From Utricularia gibba (lineage: Eukaryota; Streptophyta; Magnoliopsida; Lamiales; Lentibulariaceae), in assembly GCA_002189035.1 (NCBI GenBank), contig NEEC01000289.1:1-21570 (forward strand): a stretch of DNA of 21,570 nt, in the 5' to 3' direction. Positions 9,931-19,900 of this stretch are shown here, one piece after another. Position numbers and translations under genes: made by a program. Below the pieces are notes generated by a model. The model saw only the letters and a program-made list of their open reading frames with translations, did not search any database and was not told the origin of the DNA. The first letter of the stretch is position 1; each line of letters opens with the position of its first letter.

Positions 9931-10547
9931 TTTAAATTACGATATCACGTGCACCCCACATGATTTTTTCAACAACTTACTTTATACTTGAGGAGGCGGT
10001 CTTGGGTGCACCTGAACGGGACAAAGGTCAGGTTTGGCTTGCGCCGAGAGTTAGTTGTAGCTCGGAAAATAAAGTGATGTATTTATTAACGTTCAGTTTT
10101 GGGGGCTGCCTACATGGTTTTTCAAGGACAGCTTCTCGTTTTGTGGCGGCCAGTCTCGCTGGGAACTTGGTCCTTGACCCCGATTATGTATGGCTCATGA
10201 GGTCAACCGGATGCAAATCGATTAAAAAAATGATGCCTTTGTTTAAATTACGATATCACGTGCACCCACATGATTTTTTCAACAACTTACTTTATACTTG
10301 AGGAGGCGGTCTTGGGGTGCACCTAGAACGGGACAAAGGTCAGGTTTGGCTTGCGCCGAGAGTTAGTTGTAGCTCGGAAAATAAAGTGATGTATTTATTA
10401 ACGTTCAGTTTTTGGGGGCTGCCTACATGGTTTTTCAAGGAACAGCTTCTCGTTTTGTGGCGGCCAGTCTCGCTGGGAACTTGGTCCTGACCCCGATTCT
10501 GTATGGCTCATGAGGTCAACCGGATGCAAATCGATTAAAAAAATGAT
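9931..10547 (+). repeat. Units 33-34, regular copies
   Basis: Two units of 310 and 307 bp match the consensus apart from homopolymer changes. The end of unit 34 lacks the GCCTTTGTTT segment, so ATGAT joins AAATTACG directly at about 10547. Confidence 0.9.
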
Positions 10548-10795
10548 AAATTACGATATCACGTGCACCCCACATGATTGCTTTATACTTGTGGAGGCGG
10601 TCTTGGGGTGCACGAACGGGACAAAGGTCAGGTTTGGCTTGCGCCGAGTTAGTTGTATCGTAAAGTGATGTATTATTAACGTTCACTGCCTACATGGTTT
10701 TTCAAGGAACAGCTTCTCGTTTTGTGGCGGCCAGTCTCGCTGGGAACTTGGTCCTTGAATTATGTATGCTCATGAGGTCAACCGGATGCACCTTT
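10548..10795 (+). repeat. Unit 35, 248 bp, multiple deletions
   Basis: Segments are lost after ACATGATT (near 10580), in CACCTAGAACGG (near 10613), in the CTCGGAAAATAAAG region (near 10658), at GTTCACTGCC (near 10680), after CCTTGA (near 10758) and at the A-tract and TGATG end (near 10790). The GTTCACTGCC join and the damaged AATAAAG region resemble unit 28, about 2.3 kb upstream. Confidence 0.8.
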
Positions 10796-11737
10796 GTTTA
10801 AATTACGATATCACGTGCACCCCACATGATTTTTTCAACAACTTACTTTATACTTGAGGAGGCGGTCTTGGGGTGCACCTAGAACGGGACAAAGGTCAGG
10901 TTTGGCTTGCGCCGAGAGTTAGTTGTAGCTCGGAAAATAAAGTGATGTATTTATTAACGTTCAGTTTTGGGGGCTGCCTACATGGTTTTTCAAGGAACAG
11001 CTTCTCGTTTTGTGGCGGCCAGTCTCGCTGGGAACTTGGTCCTTGACCCCGATTATGTATTGCTCATGAGGTCAACCGGATGCAAATCGATTAAAAAAAT
11101 GATGCCTTTGTTTAAATTACGATATCACGTGCACCCCACATGATTTTTTCAACAACTTGCTTTATACTTGAGGAGGCGGTCTTGGGGTGCACCTAGAACG
11201 GGACAAAGGTCAGGTTTGGCTTGCGCCGAGAGTTAGTTGTAGCTCGGAAAATAAAGTGATGTATTTATTAACGTTCAGTTTTCGGGGCTGCCTACATGGT
11301 TTTTCAAGGAACAGCTTCTCGTTTTGTGGCGGCCAGTCTCGCTGGGAACTTGGTCCTTGACCCCGATTCTGTATGGCTCATGAGGTCAACCGGATGCAAA
11401 TCGATTAAAAAAAATGATGCCTTTGTTTAAATTACGATATCACGTGCACCCCACATGATTTTTTCAACAACTTACTTTATACTTGAGGAGGCGGTCTTGG
11501 GGTGCACCTAGAACGGGACAAAGGTCAGGTTTGGCTTGCGCCGAGAGTTAGTTGTAGCTCGGAAAATAAAGTGATGTATTTATTAACGTTCAGTTTTGGG
11601 GGCTGCCTACATGGTTTTTCAAGGAACAGCTTCTCGTTTTGTGGCGGCCAGTCTCGCTGGGAACTTGGTCCTTGACCCCGATTATGTATGCTCATGAGGT
11701 CAACCGGATGCAAATCGATTAAAAAAATGATGCCTTT
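10796..11737 (+). repeat. Units 36-38, regular copies
   Basis: Three near-consensus units of 314, 315 and 313 bp. Unit 36 carries the TATTGCTC variant that is common in the right block, and unit 37 carries the TTTCGGGG variant that is common in the left block. Confidence 0.95.
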
Positions 11738-12017
11738 GTTTAAATTACGATATCACGTGCACCCCACATGATTTTTTCAACAACTTACTTTATACTTGAG
11801 GAGGCGGTCTTGGGGTGCACCTAGAACGGGACAAAGGTCAGGTTTGGCTTGCGCCGAGAGTTAGTTGTAGCTCGGAAAAAAAGTGATGTATTTATTAACG
11901 TTCAGACATGGTTTTTCAAGGAACAGCTTCTCGTTTTGTGGCGGCCAGTCTCGCTGGAACTTGGTCCTCCCCGATTAATGGCTCATGAGGTCAACCGGAT
12001 GCAAATGATTTGATGCC
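11738..12017 (+). repeat. Unit 39, 280 bp, shortened
   Basis: TTCAG joins ACATGG directly near 11905, losing the T-tract, G-tract and CTGCCT segment. Bases are also missing in the TTGACC region near 11970 and in the A-tract and T-rich end near 12010, so the next unit starts at GATATC. Confidence 0.8.
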
Positions 12018-12241
12018 GATATCACGTGCACCCCACATGATTTTTTCAACAACTGCGGTCTTGGGGTGCACAGAACGGGACAAAGGTCAGGTTTGGCTTG
12101 CGCCGAGAGTTAGTTGTAAAAATAAAGTGATGTATTTATTAACGTTCAGCTTCTCTTCGTGTGGCGGCCAGTCTCGCTGGGAACTTGGTCCTTGACCCCG
12201 ATTATGTATGGCTCATGAGGTCAACCGGATGCAAATCCTTT
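12018..12241 (+). repeat. Unit 40, 224 bp, two larger deletions
   Basis: In half A, CAACAACT joins GCGGTCTTGGGG near 12055, losing about 20 bp. In half B, GTTCAG joins CTTCTC at 12149, losing about 43 bp; CAG stands at both edges of the lost segment in a normal unit, a 3-bp microhomology. The unit also lacks the ATCGATTAAAAAAATGATG end. Confidence 0.8.
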
Positions 12242-12532
12242 GTTTAAATTACGATATCACGTGCACCCCACATGATTTTTTCAACAACTTACTTTATACT
12301 TGGGAGGCGGTCTTGGGCACCTAGAACGGGACAAAGGTCAGGTTTGGCTTGCGCGAGAAGTTGTAGCTCGGAAAATAAAGTGATGTATTTATTAACGTTC
12401 AGTTTTGGGGGGCTGCCTACATGGTTTTTCAAGGAACAGCTTCTCGTTTTGTGGCGGCCAGTCTCGCTGGGAACTTGGTCCTTGACCCCGATTCTGTATG
12501 GCTCATGAGGTCAACCGGATGCAAATCGATTA
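12242..12532 (+). repeat. Unit 41, 291 bp, nearly complete, cut at its end
   Basis: The unit follows the consensus with small losses near 12317 (GGGCACC) and 12353 (GCGCGAGAAG). It stops at CGATTAA, which joins CCCCACATGA of the next unit at 12533. The A-tract, TGATGCC and the whole start of the following half A, with its palindrome cluster, are missing. Confidence 0.8.
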
Positions 12533-12936
12533 ACCCCACATGATTTTTTCAAATGAGGCGGTCTTGGGGTTTGAGAACGGTACAAAGGTGCACCCCACAT
12601 TGGGACAAAGGTCATTACAGGTTTGAGGAGAATCAAGAGTGTATGCGTTCAGTTTTGGGGGCTGCCTACATGGTTTTTCAAGGAACAGCTTCTCGTTTTG
12701 TGGCGGCCAGTCTCGCTGGGAACTTGGTCCTTGACCCAGATTTGGCTCGATGAGAGTCAGTTGTTTTTCTCGGAAATAAAGTGATGTATTTATTAACGTT
12801 CAGTTTTGGGGGCTGCCTACATGGTTTTTCAAGGAACAGCTTCTCGTTTTTGGCGGCCAGTCTCGCTGGGAACTTGGTCCTTGACCCCGATTCTGTATGG
12901 CTCATGAGGTCAACCGGATGCAAATCGGATGCCTTT
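12533..12936 (+). repeat. 404-bp composite: scrambled A, B switching to A, then B
   Basis: The first part (12533-12649) is scrambled half-A sequence in which GTGCACCCCACAT appears again near 12589, after the G-rich segment, out of normal order. A good half-B start follows from 12650. At about 12738-12748, after TTGACCC, the sequence passes through TTTGGCTCGATGAGAG into half-A sequence (AGTTG, CTCGGAAATAAAGTGATG). Half B then starts again at about 12786 and continues to 12936. The switch lies at TGGCT, one of the anchors shared by A and B at 157-bp spacing. Confidence 0.7.
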
Positions 12937-13172
12937 GTTTAAATTACGATATCACGTGCACCCACATGATTTTTTCAACAACTTACTTTATACTTGAGGA
13001 GGCGGTCTTGGGTGCACCTGAACGGGACAAAGGTCAGGTTTGGCTTGCGCCGAGAGTTAGTTGTAGCTCGGAAAATAAAGTGATGTATTTATTAACGTTC
13101 AGTTTTGGGGGCTGCCTACATGGTTTTTCAAGGAACAGCTTCTCGTTTTTGTGCGGCCAGATCTCGCTGGGA
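12937..13172 (+). repeat. Unit 43a, cut after CTCGCTGGGA
   Basis: Half A and the first part of half B are normal up to about 13130. The sequence then shows small errors (TTTTTGTGCGGCCAGATCTCGCTGGGA) and stops in the middle of half B, missing the TTGACC/GGTCAA part and the A-tract end. It is followed directly by the diverged half-unit. Confidence 0.75.
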
Positions 13173-13451
13173 TGCTCTTTGTCAAATTACGATATGATTT
13201 TACTCCCAGTTTTTGGGGGATGCAACATTACTTTTACCTTGTGGAACATGGCGTCTTGGGTGTGTCCAGAACTCGCAAACATTTTTTCAACAGATTCTTG
13301 TTGGCTCGGAGGTCATTGGGGACGTTCGGTTTTGGGGGCTGCCTACATGGTTTTTCAAGGAACAGCTTCTCGTTTTGTGGCGGCCAGTCTCGCTGGGAAC
13401 TTGGTCCTTGACCCCGATTCTGTATGCTCATGAGGTCAACCGGATGCCTTT
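13173..13451 (+). repeat. Unit 43b, strongly diverged half A followed by a normal half B
   Basis: From 13173 to about 13322 the sequence still resembles half A but with many substitutions: TGCTCTTTGTCAAATTACG at the start, CATTACTTTTACCTTGTGG against ACTTACTTTATACTTGAGG, GGCGTCTTGGGTG against GGCGGTCTTGGGGTG, CCAGAACTCGCAAA against CTAGAACGGGACAAA, and GTTGGCTCGGA against GTTGTAGCTCGGA. It lacks the CACGTGCACC segment. From about 13321 (GACGTTCGG) normal half B resumes. It is the only half-unit in the window that differs mainly by substitution. Confidence 0.7.
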
Positions 13452-13694
13452 GTTTAAATTACGATATCACGTGCACCCCACATGATTTTTTCAACAACTG
13501 AGGAGGCGGTCTTGGGGTGCACCTTAAAGTTAAAAATATGACGTTCAGTTTTTGGGGGCTGCCACATGGTTTTTCAAGGAACAGCTTCTCGTTTTGTGGC
13601 GGCCAGTCTCGCTGGGAACTTGGTCCTTGACCCCGATTCTGTATGGCTCATGAGGTCAACCGGATGCAAATCGATTAAAAAAAATGATGCCTTT
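13452..13694 (+). repeat. Unit 44, 243 bp, half A mostly lost
   Basis: Half A runs to GGGGTGCACC at 13522 with a loss after CAACAACT. A short A/T-rich stretch (13523-13540) then leads to GACGTTCAG of half B. The purine-rich middle of half A, GCGCCGAG and AATAAAG, is absent. Half B is normal. Confidence 0.8.
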
Positions 13695-13914
13695 GTTTAA
13701 CTATTACGATTTTTTCAACAACTTACTTTATACTTGAGGAGGCGGTCTTGGGGTGCACCTAGAACGGGACAAAGGTCAGGTTTGGCTTGCGCCGAGAGTT
13801 AGTTGTAGCTCGGAAAATAAAGTGATGTATTTATTAACGTTCAGTTTTGGGGGCTGCCTACATGGTTTTTCAAGGAACAGCTTCTCGATAACTTGTGGAG
13901 CGTCTTTGGATTTT
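13695..13914 (+). repeat. Unit 45, 220 bp, half B switching into A-like sequence
   Basis: Half A is near normal apart from a loss at its start. Half B is normal up to CTTCTCG at 13887 and then continues as ATAACTTGTGGAGCGTCTTTGG, which resembles the ATACTTGTGGAGGCGGTCTTGG of half A (the TTGTGG form is seen in units 3 and 35). It then passes into the TTTTGTTTAAATTACG start of the next unit. The B-to-A jump is at matching positions of the two halves. Confidence 0.65.
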
Positions 13915-14102
13915 GTTTAAATTACGATATCACGTGCTGATTTTTTCAACGGGACAAGAACGGTCAGGTTTGGCTTGCGCCGAGAGTTAGTTGTAGCACG
14001 GACAAATGGCGGCCAGTCTCGCTGGGAACTTGGTCCTTGACCCCGATTCTGTATGCTCATGAGGTCAACCGGATGCAAATCGATTAAAAAAATGATGCCT
14101 TT
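13915..14102 (+). repeat. Unit 46, 188 bp, scrambled
   Basis: After CACGTG the sequence goes to CTGATTTTTTCAAC and directly to GGGACAAGAACGGTCAGG, so the order of AGAACGG and GGGACAA is disturbed and the G-rich segment is lost. After GTAGCACGGACAAA it jumps to TGGCGGCCAG, skipping the first third of half B. The rest of half B is intact. Confidence 0.7.
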
Positions 14103-14233
14103 CTTTTTGGGATATACATGGTTTTTCACTCGGACAGCACTGATTTTTTCTCGCTGGGAACTTGGTCCTTGACCCGATTATGTATGCTCATGAGGTCAAC
14201 CGGATGCAAATCGATTAAAAAAATGATGCCTTT
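14103..14233 (+). repeat. Unit 47, 131 bp, half B only
   Basis: After the ATGATGCC end of unit 46 the sequence continues as TTTTTGGGATATACATGGTTTTTCA, which is the start of half B, not of half A. The piece lacks the AAGGAACAGC to GGCGGCC segment, then runs normally from TCTCGCTGGG to TGATGCC. A lone half B between full units is a second case of B followed by B. Confidence 0.75.
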
Positions 14234-16392
14234 GTTTAAATTACGATATCACGTGCACCCCACATGATTTTTTCAACAACTCTTATACTTGAGGAGGCGG
14301 TCTTGGGGTGCACCTAGAACGGGACAAAGGTCAGGTTTGGCTTGCGCCGAGAGTTAGTTGTAGCTCGGAAAATAAAGTGATGTATTTATTAACGTTCAGT
14401 TTTCGGGGCTGCCTACATGGTTTTTCAAGGAACAGCTTCTCGTTTTGTGGCGGCCAGTCTCGCTGGAACTTGGTCCCCCGATTCTGTATGGCTCATGAGG
14501 TCAACCGGATGGAAATTGATTAAAAAAATGATGCCTTTTTTAAATTACGATATCACGTGCACCCACATGATTTTTTCAACAACTTACTTTATACTTGAGG
14601 AGGCGGTCTTGGGGTGCACCTAGAACGGGACAAAGGTCAGGTTTGGCTTGCGCGAGAGTTAGTTGTAGCTCGGAAAAAAGTGATGTATTTATTAACGTTC
14701 AGTTTTCGGGGCTGCCTACATGGTTTTTCAAGGAACAGCTTCTCGTTTTGTGGCGGCCAGTCTCGCTGGGAACTTGGTCCTTGACCCCGATTCTGTATGC
14801 TCATGAGGTCAACCGGATGCAAATCGATTAAAGAAAATGATGCCTTTGTTTAAATTACGATATCACGTGCACCCCACATGATTTTTTCAACAACTTACTT
14901 TATACTTGAGGAGGCGGTCTTGGGGTGCACCTAGAACGGGACAAAGGTCAGGTTTGGCTTGCGCCGAGAGTTAGTTGTAGCTCGGAAAATAAAGTGATGT
15001 ATTTATTAACGTTCAGTTTTGGGGGCTGCCTACATGGTTTTTCAAGGAACAGCTTCTCGTTTTGTGGCGGCCAGTCTCGCTGGGAACTTGGTCCTACCCC
15101 GATTCTGTATGGCTCATGAGGTCAACCGGATGCAAAGATTAAAGAAAATGATGCCTTTGTTTAAATTACGATATCACGTGCACCCCACATGATTTTTTCA
15201 ACAACTTACTTTATACTTGAGGAGGCGGTCTTGGGTGCACCTAGAACGGGACAAAGGTCAGGTTTGGCTTGCGCCGAGAGTTAGTTGTAGCTCGGAAAAA
15301 AGTGATGTATTTATTAACGTTCAGTTTTGGGCTGCCTACATGGTTTTTCAAGGAACAGCTTCTCGTTTTGTGGCGGCCAGTCTCGCTGGGAACTTGGTCC
15401 TCCCCGATTCTGTATGGCTCATGAGGTCAACCGGATGGAAATCGATTAAAAAAAATGATGCCTTTTTTAAATTACGATATCACGTGCACCCCACATGATT
15501 TTTTCAACAACTTGCTTTATACTTGGGAGGCGGTCTTGGGGTGCACCTGAACGGGACAAAGGTCAGGTTTGGCTTGCGCCGAGAGTTAGTTGTAGCTCGG
15601 AAAATAAAGTGATGTATTTATTAACGTTCAGTTTTTGGGGGCTGCCTACATGGTTTTTCAAGGAACAGCTTCTCGTTTTGTGGCGGCCAGTCTCGCTGGG
15701 AACTTGGTCCTTGACCCGATTCTGTATGGCTCATGAGGTCAACCGGATGGAAATCGATTAAAGAAAATGATGCCTTTCTTTAAATTACGATATCACGTGC
15801 ACCCCACATGATTTTTTCAACAACTTACTTTATACTTGAGGAGGCGGTCTTGGGGTGCACCTAGAACGGGACAAAGGTCAGGTTTGGCTTGCGCCGAGAG
15901 TTAGTTGTAGCTCGGAAAATAAAGTGATGTATTTATTAACGTTCAGTTTTTGGGGGCTGCCTACATGGTTTTTCAAATTCTCGTTTTGTGGCGGCCAGTC
16001 TCGCTGGGAACTTGGTCCTTGACCCGATTATGTATTGCTCATGAGGTCAACCGGATGCAAATTGATTAAAAAAAATGATGCCTTTGTTTAAATTACGATA
16101 TCACGTGCACCCCACATGATTTTTTCAACAACTTACTTTATACTTGAGGAGGCGGTCTTGGGGTGCACCTAGAACGGGACAAAGGTCAGGTTTGGCTTGC
16201 GCCGAGAGTTAGTGTAGCTCGGAAAATTATGTATTTATTAACGTTCAGTTTTGGGGGCTGCCTACATGGTTTTTCAAGGAACAGCTTCTCGTTTTGTGGC
16301 GGCCGTCTCGCTGGGAACTTGGTCCTTGACCCCGATTCTGTATGCTCATGAGGTCAACCGGATGCAAATCGATTAAAGAAAATGATGCCTTT

Positions 16393-16972
16393 GTTTAAAT
16401 TACGATATCACGTGCACCCCACATGATTTTTTCAACAACTTACTTTATACTTGAGGAGGCGGTCTTGGGGTGCAAATCAGGTTTGGCTTGCGCCGAGAGT
16501 TAGTTGTAGCTCGGAAAATAAAGTGATGTATTTATTAACGTTCAGTTTTTGGGGGCTGTGGTTTTTCAAGGAACAGCTTCTCGTTTTGTGGCGGCCAGTC
16601 TCGCTGGGAACTGGTCCTGACCCCGATTATGTATGCTCATGAGGTCAACCGGATTTAAAAAAATGATGCCTTTTTATTACGATATCACGTGCACCCCACA
16701 TGATTTTTTCAACAACTTGCTTTATACTTGAGGAGGCGGTCTTGGGGTGCACCTGGAACGGGACAAAGGTCAGGTTTGGCTTGCGCCGAGAGTTAGTTGT
16801 AGCTCGGAAATAAAGTGATGTATTTATTAACGTTCAGTTTTTGGGGGCTTTGGTTTTTCAAGGAACAGCTTCTCGTTTTGTGGCGGCCAGTCTCGCTGGG
16901 AACTTGGTCCTTGACCCCGATTATGTATTGCTCATGAGGTCTGCAAATTGATTAAAAAAAAATGATGCCTTT
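16393..16972 (+). repeat. Units 55-56, adjacent copies both lacking CCTACA
   Basis: Unit 55 (279 bp) loses CCTAGAACGGGACAAAGG near 16474 and the CCTACA segment near 16558. Unit 56 (301 bp) lacks nearly the same CCTACA segment near 16849. Adjacent copies with nearly the same loss suggest one was copied from the other. Confidence 0.7.
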
Positions 16973-19900
16973 GTTAAATTACGATATCACGTGCACCCCA
17001 CATGATTTTTTCAACAACTTACTTTATACTTGAGGAGCGGTCTTGGGGTGCACCTAGAACGGGACAAAGGTCAGGTTTGGCTTGCGCCGAGAGTTAGTTG
17101 TAGCTCGGAAAATAAAGTGATGTATTTATTAACGTTCAGTTTTGGGGGCTGCCTACATGGTTTTTCAAGGAACAGCTTCTCGTTTTGTGGCGGCCAGTCT
17201 CGCTGGGAACTTGGTCCTTGACCCGATTATGTATTGCTCATGAGGTCAACCGGATGCAAATCGATTAAAAAAAATGATGCCTTTGTTTAAATTACGATAT
17301 CACGTGCACCCCACATGATTTTTTCAACAACTTACTTTATACTTGAGGAGGCGGTCTTGGGGTGCACCTAGAACGGGACAAAGGTCAGGTTTGGCTTGCG
17401 CGAGAGTTAGTTGTAGCTCGGAAAATAAAGTGATGTATTTATTAACGTTCAGTTTTGGGGGCTGCCTACATGGTTTTTCAAGGAACAGCTTCTCGTTTTG
17501 TGGCGGCCAGTCTCGCTGGGAACTTGGTCCTTGACCCCGATTCTGTATGCTCATGAGGTCAACCGGATGCAAATCGATTAAAAAAATGATGCCTTTGTTT
17601 AAATTACGATATCACGTGCACCCCACATGATTTTTTCAACAACTTACTTTATACTTGAGGAGGCGGTCTTGGGTGCACCTAGAACGGGACAAAGGTCAGG
17701 TTTGGCTTGCGCCGAGAGTTAGTTGTAGCTCGGCAAATAAAGTGATGTATTTATTAACGTTCAGTTTTTGGGGGCTGCCTACATGGTTTTTCAAGGAACA
17801 GCTTCTCGTTTTGTGGCGGCCAGTCTCGCTGGGAACTTGGTCCTTGACCCCGATTCTGTATGGCTCATGAGGTCAACCGGATGGAAATCGATTAAAAAAA
17901 TGATGCTTTAAATTACGATATCACGTGCACCCCACATGATTTTTTCAACAACTTACTTTATACTTGAGGAGGCGGTCTTGGGGTGCACCTAGAACGGGAC
18001 AAAGGTCAGGTTTGGCTTGCGCCGAGAGTTAGTTGTAGCTCGGAAATAAAGTGATGTATTTATTAACGTTCAGTTTTTGGGGGCTGCCTACATGGTTTTT
18101 CAAGGAACAGCTTCTCGTTTTGTGGCGGCCAGTCTCGCTGGGAACTTGGTCCTTGACCCGATTATGTATTGCTCATGAGGTCAACCGGATGCAAATTGAT
18201 TAAAAAAAATGATGCCTTTTTTAAATTACGATATCACGTGCACCCCACATGATTTTTTCAACAACTTACTTTATACTTGAGGAGGCGGTCTTGGGTGCAC
18301 CTAGAACGGGACAAAGGTCAGGTTTGGCTTGCGCGAGAGTTAGTTGTAGCTCGGAAAATAAAGTGATGTATTTATTAACGTTCAGTTTTGGGGCTGCCTA
18401 CATGGTTTTTCAAGGAACAGCTTCTCGTTTTGTGGCGGCCAGTCTCGCTGGGAACTTGGTCCTTGACCCCGATTATGTATTGCTCATGAGGTCAACCGGA
18501 TGCAAATTGATTAAAAAAAATGATGCCTTTGTTAAATTACGATATCACGTGCACCCCACATGATTTTTTCAACAACTTACTTTATACTTGAGGAGGCGGT
18601 CTTGGGGTGCACCTAGAACGGGACAAAGGTCAGGTTTGGCTTGCGCGAGAGTTAGTTGTAGCTCGGAAAATAAAGTGATGTATTTATTAACGTTCAGTTT
18701 TGGGGGCTGCCTACATGGTTTTTCAAGGAACCTTCTCGTTTTGTGGCGGCCAGTCTCGCTGGGAATTGGTCCTTGACCCCGATTCTGTATGCTCATGAGG
18801 TCAACCGGATGCAAATCGATTAAAGAAAATGATGCCTTTTGTTTAAATTACGATATCACGTGCACCCCACATGATTTTTTCAACAACTTACTTTATACTT
18901 GAGGAGGCGGTCTTGGGGTGCACCTAGAACGGGACAAAGGTCAGGTTTGGCTTGCGCCGAGAGTTAGTTGTAGCTCGGAAAATAAAGTGATGTATTTATT
19001 AACGTTCAGTTTTTGGGGGCTGCCTACATGGTTTTTCAAGGAACAGCTTCTCGTTTTGTGGCGGCCAGTCTCGCTGGGAACTTGGTCCTTGACCCCGATT
19101 CTGTATGCTCATGAGGTCAACCGGATGCAAATCGATTAAAAAAATGATGCCTTTGTTTAAATTACGATATCACGTGCACCCCACATGATTTTTTCAACAA
19201 CTTACTTATACTTGAGGAGCGGTCTTGGGTGCACCTAGAACGGACAAAGGTCAGGTTTGGCTTGCGCGAGAGTTAGTTGTAGCTCGGAAAATAAAGTGAT
19301 GTATTTATTAACGTTCAGTTTTTGGGGCTGCCTACATGGTTTTTCAAGGAACAGCTTCTCGTTTTGTGGCGGCCAGTCTCGCTGGGAACTTGGTCCTGAC
19401 CCCGATTCTGTATGGCTCATGAGGTCAACCGGATGGAAATTCGATTAAAAAAATGATGCCTTGTTTAAATTACGATATCACGTGCACCCCACATGATTTT
19501 TTCAACAACTTACTTTATACTTGAGGAGGCGGTCTTGGGTGCACCGAACGGGACAAAGGTCAGGTTTGGCTTGCGGAGAGTTAGTTGTAGCTCGGAAAAT
19601 AAAGTGATGTATTTATTAACGTTCAGTTTTGGGGGCTGCCTACATGGTTTTCAAGGAACAGCTTCTCGTTTGTGGCGGCCAGTCTCGCTGGGAACTTGGT
19701 CCTTGACCCCGATTCTGTATGGCTCATGAGGTCAACCGGATGCAAATTGATTAAAAAAATGATGCCTTTGTTTAAATTACGATATCACGTGCACCCCACA
19801 TGATTTTTTCAACAACTTACTTTATACTTGAGGAGGCGGTCTTGGGGTGCACCTAGAACGGGACAAAGGTCAGGTTTGGCTTGCGGAGAGTTAGTTGTAG

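Larger units (their letters stand above)
6463..14233 (+). repeat. Disturbed central block, units 22-47
   Basis: Regular units (for example 23, 25, 27, 29-31, 33-34 and 36-38) alternate here with shortened, expanded and mosaic ones. All the composite blocks and all units under 270 bp in the window fall in this 7.8 kb, apart from the cut unit at the window end. No foreign sequence such as a transposon is visible at the junctions; the odd pieces are made of satellite or satellite-like sequence. It may be an old, rarely homogenised part of the array, or a region of poor consensus. Confidence 0.85.

Noticed and set aside
12897-13433. The longest open frame in the window, 178 residues
   Set aside because: It runs through normal satellite, the truncated unit 43a and the diverged half A. 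Its length comes from rearrangement and chance absence of stops, and its ends repeat the same satellite translation.
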